The notes under the pieces: model-generated | The model's database searches: none | Told to the model about the DNA's origin: nothing | Seen by the model: the letters and a program-made list of their open reading frames with translations, nothing else | Shown here: piece after piece, positions 10,301-12,500 of the stretch | How the letters are laid out: each line of letters opens with the position of its first letter | How positions within the stretch are numbered: position 1 is the first letter of the stretch | Assembly: GCF_042767895.1 (NCBI RefSeq) | Contig: NC_091578.1 | Span: forward strand, 7,022,741-7,035,240 | Length of the DNA: 12,500 nt | Direction: 5' to 3' | Source: Penaeus vannamei | Taxonomy: Eukaryota > Arthropoda > Malacostraca > Decapoda > Penaeidae | Made by a program: the position numbers and the translations under genes

Positions 10301-12500
10301 AGGAGCAACCAAGAAAATAAGTAAGAGTCCTACCTTGATAGGAGCAACCAAGAAAATAAGTAAGAGTCCTACCTTGATAGGAGCAACCAAGAAAATAAGT
10401 AAGAGTCCTACCTTGATAGGAGCAACCAAGAAAATAAGTAAGAGTCCTACCTTGATAAGAGCAACCAAGAAAATAAGTAAGAGTCCTACCTTGATAGGAG
10501 CAACCAAGAAAATAAGTAAGAGTCCTACCTTGATAAGAGCAACCAAGAAAATAAGTAAGAGTCCTACCTTGATAGGAGCAACCAAGAAAATAAGTAAGAG
10601 TCCTACCTTGATAAGAGCAACCAAGAAAATAAGTAAGAGTCCTACCTTGATAGGAGCAACCAAGAAAATAAGTAAGAGTCCTACCTTGATAGGAGCAACC
10701 AAGAAAATAAGTAAGAGTCCTACCTTGATAGGAGCAACCAAGAAAATAAGTAAGAGTCCTACCTTGATAGGAGCAACCAAGAAAATAAGTAAGAGTCCTA
10801 CCTTGATAGGAGCAACCAAGAAAATAAGTAAGAGTCCTACCTTGATAAGAGCAACCAAGAAAATAAGTAAGAGTCCTACCTTGATAGGAGCAACCAAGAA
10901 AATAAGTAAGAGTCCTACCTTGATAGGAGCAACCAAGAAAATAAGTAAGAGTCCTACCTTGATAGGAGCAACCAAGAAAATAAGTAAGAGTCCTACCTTG
11001 ATAGGAGCAACCAAGAAAATAAGTAAGAGTCCTACCTTGATAGGAGCAACCAAGAAAATAAGTAAGAGTCCTACCTTGATAGGAGCAACCAAGAAAATAA
11101 GTAAGAGTCCTACCTTGATAAGAGCAACCAAGAAAATAAGTAAGAGTCCTACCTTGATAGGAGCAACCAAGAAAATAAGTAAGAGTCCTACCTTGATAGG
11201 AGCAACCAAGAAAATAAGTAAGAGTCCTACCTTGATAAGAGCAACCAAGAAAATAAGTAAGAGTCCTACCTTGATAGGAGCAACCAAGAAAATAAGTAAG
11301 AGTCCTACCTTGATAGGAGCAACCAAGAAAATAAGTAAGAGTCCTACCTTGATAGGAGCAACCAAGAAAATAAGTAAGAGTCCTACCTTGATAGGAGCAA
11401 CCAAGAAAATAAGTAAGAGTCCTACCTTGATAGGAGCAACCAAGAAAATAAGTAAGAGTCCTACCTTGATAGGAGCAACCAAGAAAATAAGTAAGAGTCC
11501 TACCTTGATAGGAGCAACCAAGAAAATAAGTAAGAGTCCTACCTTGATAGGAGCAACCAAGAAAATAAGTAAGAGTCCTACCTTGATAGGAGCAACCAAG
11601 AAAATAAGTAAGAGTCCTACCTTGATAGGAGCAACCAAGAAAATAAGTAAGAGTCCTACCTTGATAGGAGCAACCAAGAAAATAAGTAAGAGTCCTACCT
11701 TGATAGGAGCAACCAAGAAAATAAGTAAGAGTCCTACCTTGATAGGAGCAACCAAGAAAATAAGTAAGAGTCCTACCTTGATAGGAGCAACCAAGAAAAT
11801 AAGTAAGAGTCCTACCTTGATAGGAGCAACCAAGAAAATAAGTAAGAGTCCTACCTTGATAAGAGCAACCAAGAAAATAAGTAAGAGTCCTACCTTGATA
11901 GGAGCAACCAAGAAAATAAGTAAGAGTCCTACCTTGATAGGAGCAACCAAGAAAATAAGTAAGAGTCCTACCTTGATAGGAGCAACCAAGAAAATAAGTA
12001 AGAGTCCTACCTTGAAAGGAGCAACCAAGAAAATAAGTAAGAGTCCTACCTTGAAAGGAGCAACCAAGAAAATAAGTAAGAGTCCTACCTTGATAGGAGC
12101 AACCAAGAAAATAAGTAAGAGTCCTACCTTGATAGGAGCAACCAAGAAAATAAGTAAGAGTCCTACCTTGATAGGAGCAACCAAGAAAATAAGTAAGAGT
12201 CCTACCTTGATAAGAGCAACCAAGAAAATAAGTAAGAGTCCTACCTTGATAGGAGCAACCAAGAAAATAAGTAAGAGTCCTACCTTGATAGGAGCAACCA
12301 AGAAAATAAGTAAGAGTCCTACCTTGATAGGAGCAACCAAGAAAATAAGTAAGAGTCCTACCTTGATAAGAGCAACCAAGAAAATAAGTAAGAGTCCTAC
12401 CTTGATAAGAGCAACCAAGAAAATAAGTAAGAGTCCTACCTTGATAAGAGCAACCAAGAAAATAAGTAAGAGTCCTACCTTGATAAGAGCAACCAAGAAA
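4331..12500. repeat. 39-bp minisatellite, 209 complete units plus 10 nt, open at the right edge
   Basis: The unit on the plus strand begins aaccaagaaaataagtaaga and ends ccttgataggagc. Unit 1 (4331-4378) is 48 bp, with a 9-bp insertion near its end. Unit 2 is 4379-4417. From 4418 the register is exactly 39 bp for 207 units up to 12490, then 10 nt of the next. Differences are single substitutions: G to A at unit position 35 in 25 units, T to C at position 25 in 8 units (4910 to 7757), T to A at position 33 in 3 units (9676, 12016, 12055), and rare private changes. Private changes cluster in the left-edge units. Because 39 is a multiple of 3, one minus frame stays open for 2727 codons, reading VAPIKVGLLLIFL repeats. 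It lacks an ATG start, is implausibly hydrophobic, and is treated as non-coding. The array probably lies in a P4HA intron. Confidence 0.98.

Noticed and set aside
4313..12496. 2727-codon minus-strand open frame of VAPIKVGLLLIFL repeats as a giant protein gene
   Set aside because: It is only the 39-bp minisatellite read in a frame without stops. It starts at a TTG at the window edge, has no ATG or flanking unique domain, is almost wholly hydrophobic, and the commonest unit variants change amino acids (P to L, I to F) without sign of constraint.
4331..12500. CRISPR array
   Set aside because: Units are contiguous with no unique spacers, and the context is an intron-containing animal gene.

Overview
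The window looks like nuclear DNA from an animal, most likely a mollusc and plausibly a cephalopod. Four signs support this: a collagen-type prolyl 4-hydroxylase gene split by GT-AG introns, a decayed non-LTR retrotransposon whose protein motifs resemble elements I associate with cephalopod genomes, AT-rich non-coding DNA full of (CA)n and (TA)n tracts, and a very long minisatellite. The species assignment is inference from recall. I see no bacterial operon, CRISPR array, tRNA or rRNA.

Layout. 1-1344 is AT-rich DNA with no recognisable gene; it holds a 176-bp alternating purine/pyrimidine (CA)n-(CGCA)n tract and a few small inverted repeats. 1345-1575 is an A36 run joined to a long (TA)n tract. 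1866-2953, minus strand, holds the last four coding exons of a prolyl 4-hydroxylase alpha-subunit (P4HA) family gene: A 2882-2953, B 2474-2533, C 2145-2310 and D 1866-1936. Together they encode the C-terminal 122 residues with every iron and 2-oxoglutarate ligand, and they end at a TAA. Exons B and D are only 60 and 71 nt; both were found by reading the minus strand for the missing pieces of the domain. 2534-2881 is an intron with a 24-bp-armed palindrome and a degenerate 45-bp triplication. 3309-3397 is (TA)n. 3422-4277, plus strand, is the decayed reverse-transcriptase end of a LINE-type element. 4331-12500 is a 39-bp minisatellite: 209 complete units plus 10 nt, running off the right edge, with no insertion or deletion in 207 successive units.

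Relations. The N-terminal roughly 400 residues of the P4HA protein are not in the window, so upstream exons should lie beyond 12500. If so, the retroelement remnant and the minisatellite both sit inside one intron of at least 9.5 kb, in contrast to the three short introns (208, 163 and 348 bp) that follow. Read in the P4HA sense, each 39-bp unit carries a branch-point-like CTTAC, an AG-free pyrimidine-rich stretch and an AG immediately followed by GTAGGA. That is the layout of a recursive splice site, and it is the most unusual structural signal here. The 2727-codon open frame across the array follows from a 39-nt period with no stop in that frame and is not presented as a gene.
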